This document shows positions 46,029 through 64,000 of a DNA stretch of 64,000 bases, piece after piece. The notes beneath the pieces are model-generated. The model ran no database searches, was not told where the DNA came from, and saw nothing but the letters and a program-made list of their open reading frames with translations. The first letter of the stretch is position 1, and every line of letters starts with the position of its first letter. The stretch is from assembly GCF_032118995.1 (NCBI RefSeq), contig NC_092659.1, positions 14,998,177-15,062,176 of the forward strand. Direction: 5' to 3'. This DNA comes from Asterias amurensis. Taxonomy: Eukaryota; Echinodermata; Asteroidea; Forcipulatida; Asteriidae. Position numbers and translations under genes: made by a program.

Positions 46029-46653
46029 TATTGATGAATACGCATTTGTGCGTCTACTACCTAGTGCACAAACTCTATGTCGTCTGTACAAGAGCATTGT
46101 GTAATTAGCATAAAAAATTAGGACAGGCCTTATAAAAAAACCCATAATAAAGTATTAACAAAAACCAGCCTTCTAACTTATGTTTCAGTAAAGAAAAAAA
46201 TGTCAGGCTATCCTTATAAAACTGGACTCAAAAGAATTGTCAAAATCCATTTATCGATATTGACATCTCTACATGAAAAAGCCTATGCTAAAATATACAA
46301 CAAACATGTTCACAGTTCAGTGTTTTGTCATGTTTAGTAAAAACGGCAGCTTAAAAGCGCTATGAGATATCACAAGCAAGTAAAACATATAAATTCCAAA
46401 TGAAAATGAATACAGTAAACAAATGCAGTACTTTTTCCCTCTTGAGAAATTAGCATAAAGAATGTCCACTAATGCAGGGTAACTATTAATTTCTAAATTT
46501 AAGCCTACCATAATAAAATAAAACAATAGCAAAAGAAATGAAGGAAATCAAACATTGACAGGACAAACAAAATTTACAATCAGTTTTCAAAAAGTTAGCC
46601 ATACTGCAATGGCTTATAGTATGACAACTTGTAGTAAAGTTAGTCACAAAGTG

Positions 46654-46805
46654 AACAGGATCGATTTCACAAAGAGATAGGACTAGTCCTAACTTATAAC
46701 TAGTCCTAGGAGATATAAAAAACGTATGGCTAGTCCTAAGTTAGGACGAGTAAGTCATTCTAACTCGAGATAAGTTGAGTCTTAACTCTTTGTGAAATCC
46801 ACCCC
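46654..46805. mobile_element. Family B MITE
   Basis: GATCGATTTCACAAAGAG to CTCTTTGTGAAATCCACCCC, containing AGTCCTAGGAGATATAAA. Confidence 0.8.
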
Positions 46806-47021
46806 ACGGCACATTGTGAATAACTGCAACTATTTTTTTGTACAAAAGAAATCAAGCTCGAAAAAGCCGAGTTCTTTGTAGAACTATTTTATCATTTTTG
46901 TTGCTCGATTTGGGGAATGTTGGTACCACCCTCTTCTGTGTATTCATTGTGTGCTTAGAATCAGGAATTCCTTTCCTTTTCAAACATTTGGTGCTCAATA
47001 TGGGACATGGGGTAGCCCTGC

Positions 47022-47190
47022 CGTCGATTTCACAAAACTCTTCCTGACTTCAGACTAATCTTAGGACTAAGGACGAGTCCCAACCCTGCACTGTAGCATG
47101 CAGACCTTAAGATTAATCCTAAGTTAAGACGAGTCACTCGTCCTAACTCGAGATAAGACATGTCCTAACTCTTTGTGAAATCCACCCCTG
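47022..47190. mobile_element. Family B MITE, rearranged
   Basis: GTCGATTTCACAAAACTC to CTCTTTGTGAAATCCACCCC. The middle carries GTAGCATGCAGACCTTAA, also seen beside the half copy at 17527-17625. Confidence 0.65.
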
Positions 47191-47711
47191 GTGGCCTTTC
47201 ACTTTGATATTATAGCACAGAGGAAGAGTCACATACAGGACTATGGCTGTACCCTTCTCTTTCTTCATTGTGTGTTTAGAATCACATGAATTCTTTGGCA
47301 TTTTAGGGGGGTATACTTCTGTACATGGAGTGTTAAAGTATATGGGAGGGGGTACCTTCTGCCCCCATATTGGGTATGGTATAACTATTAGAATATGTTT
47401 AAAACTTCTAAAGAAAACGTACATCTTGAAACTAAAACTGCGTTGACCGTTATCCAAAGCATGGGCGTGGCAGCATTTCCACAGGCCCAGTAACACACAC
47501 ACGATGAGATTGATATACAAACAAGCAAGCTGAATGGTATATAACCATCTTGGTCATGTTCCTTGTATCCAATAACAGTATTATGGCTTTGTACAAAAAA
47601 GAACCAGACCATTTCTCCCCTTCCAGCCTCGGCTTGGTTACATTGATTTGAATGTGAAAAAATCAAGATGGCTGCATCATGAGAAAGGTCTTATTGAAGG
47701 GAAGACTGGTT

Positions 47712-64000
<16,289 letters not shown>

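Larger units (their letters stand above)
42261..47711. other. Intergenic, repeats only
   Basis: Between DUF229 and GH31 only the listed SINEs, MITEs and low-complexity ACATGTA-rich DNA are seen. The frame 43970-44158 and the overlapping frames at 47143-47666 show no domain. Confidence 0.45.

Overview
The window is animal nuclear DNA. Coding sequence is split into short exons with GT-AG introns, and most of the rest is short inverted-repeat transposons, tRNA-derived retroposons and simple repeats. The repeat landscape, above all the roughly 380 bp element with GGCAGTGGACACTATTGG ends, and the protein set suggest an echinoderm, most likely a sea star. That assignment is inference from the repeats, not a database match.

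Layout: 1-8.3 kb holds repeats only, then a probable first coding exon of an unidentified minus-strand gene (8330-8517) with a CpG-rich promoter behind it. At 11.2-18.8 kb (+) lies a complete nine-exon ATG3 gene (319 aa, E2-like autophagy enzyme). At 25.2-28.8 kb (+) is a five-exon patatin-like phospholipase (298 aa, close to the ATGL/PNPLA2 group but without its C-terminal half). At 33.70-33.87 kb (-) is a 56-aa SMCO4 microprotein on one coding exon. At 37.2-41.2 kb (+) is a three-exon DUF229 type II membrane protein (766 aa, alkaline-phosphatase/sulfatase fold). From 47.7 kb to the right edge (-) run the last 19 exons, about 671 codons, of a glycoside hydrolase family 31 gene whose 5' part lies outside the window.

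The five recognised genes do not form an operon or an obvious pathway. They are separate loci on both strands. ATG3 (autophagy) and the ATGL-like lipase (lipid droplets) both relate to lipid and membrane turnover, but nothing in the sequence ties their regulation together.

The strongest biological observation is the GH31 gene. Its reading frame and splice sites are intact and the fold motifs are present, yet by eye the catalytic nucleophile Asp is Thr, the acid/base Asp is Arg, and several sugar-contacting residues are also changed. It looks like a maintained pseudoenzyme. The second theme is the transposon content: at least 15 copies or fragments of one TTAA-flanked MITE, many other foldback families, nested insertions, an inverted-repeat element carrying a tRNA-like sequence in each arm, a small palindrome inserted into that tRNA-like sequence, and a divergent inverted pair bounded by GAGTTGACGGC motif clusters. 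Two tandem duplications overlap splice sites of the lipase and GH31 genes, each with one copy of the site broken.
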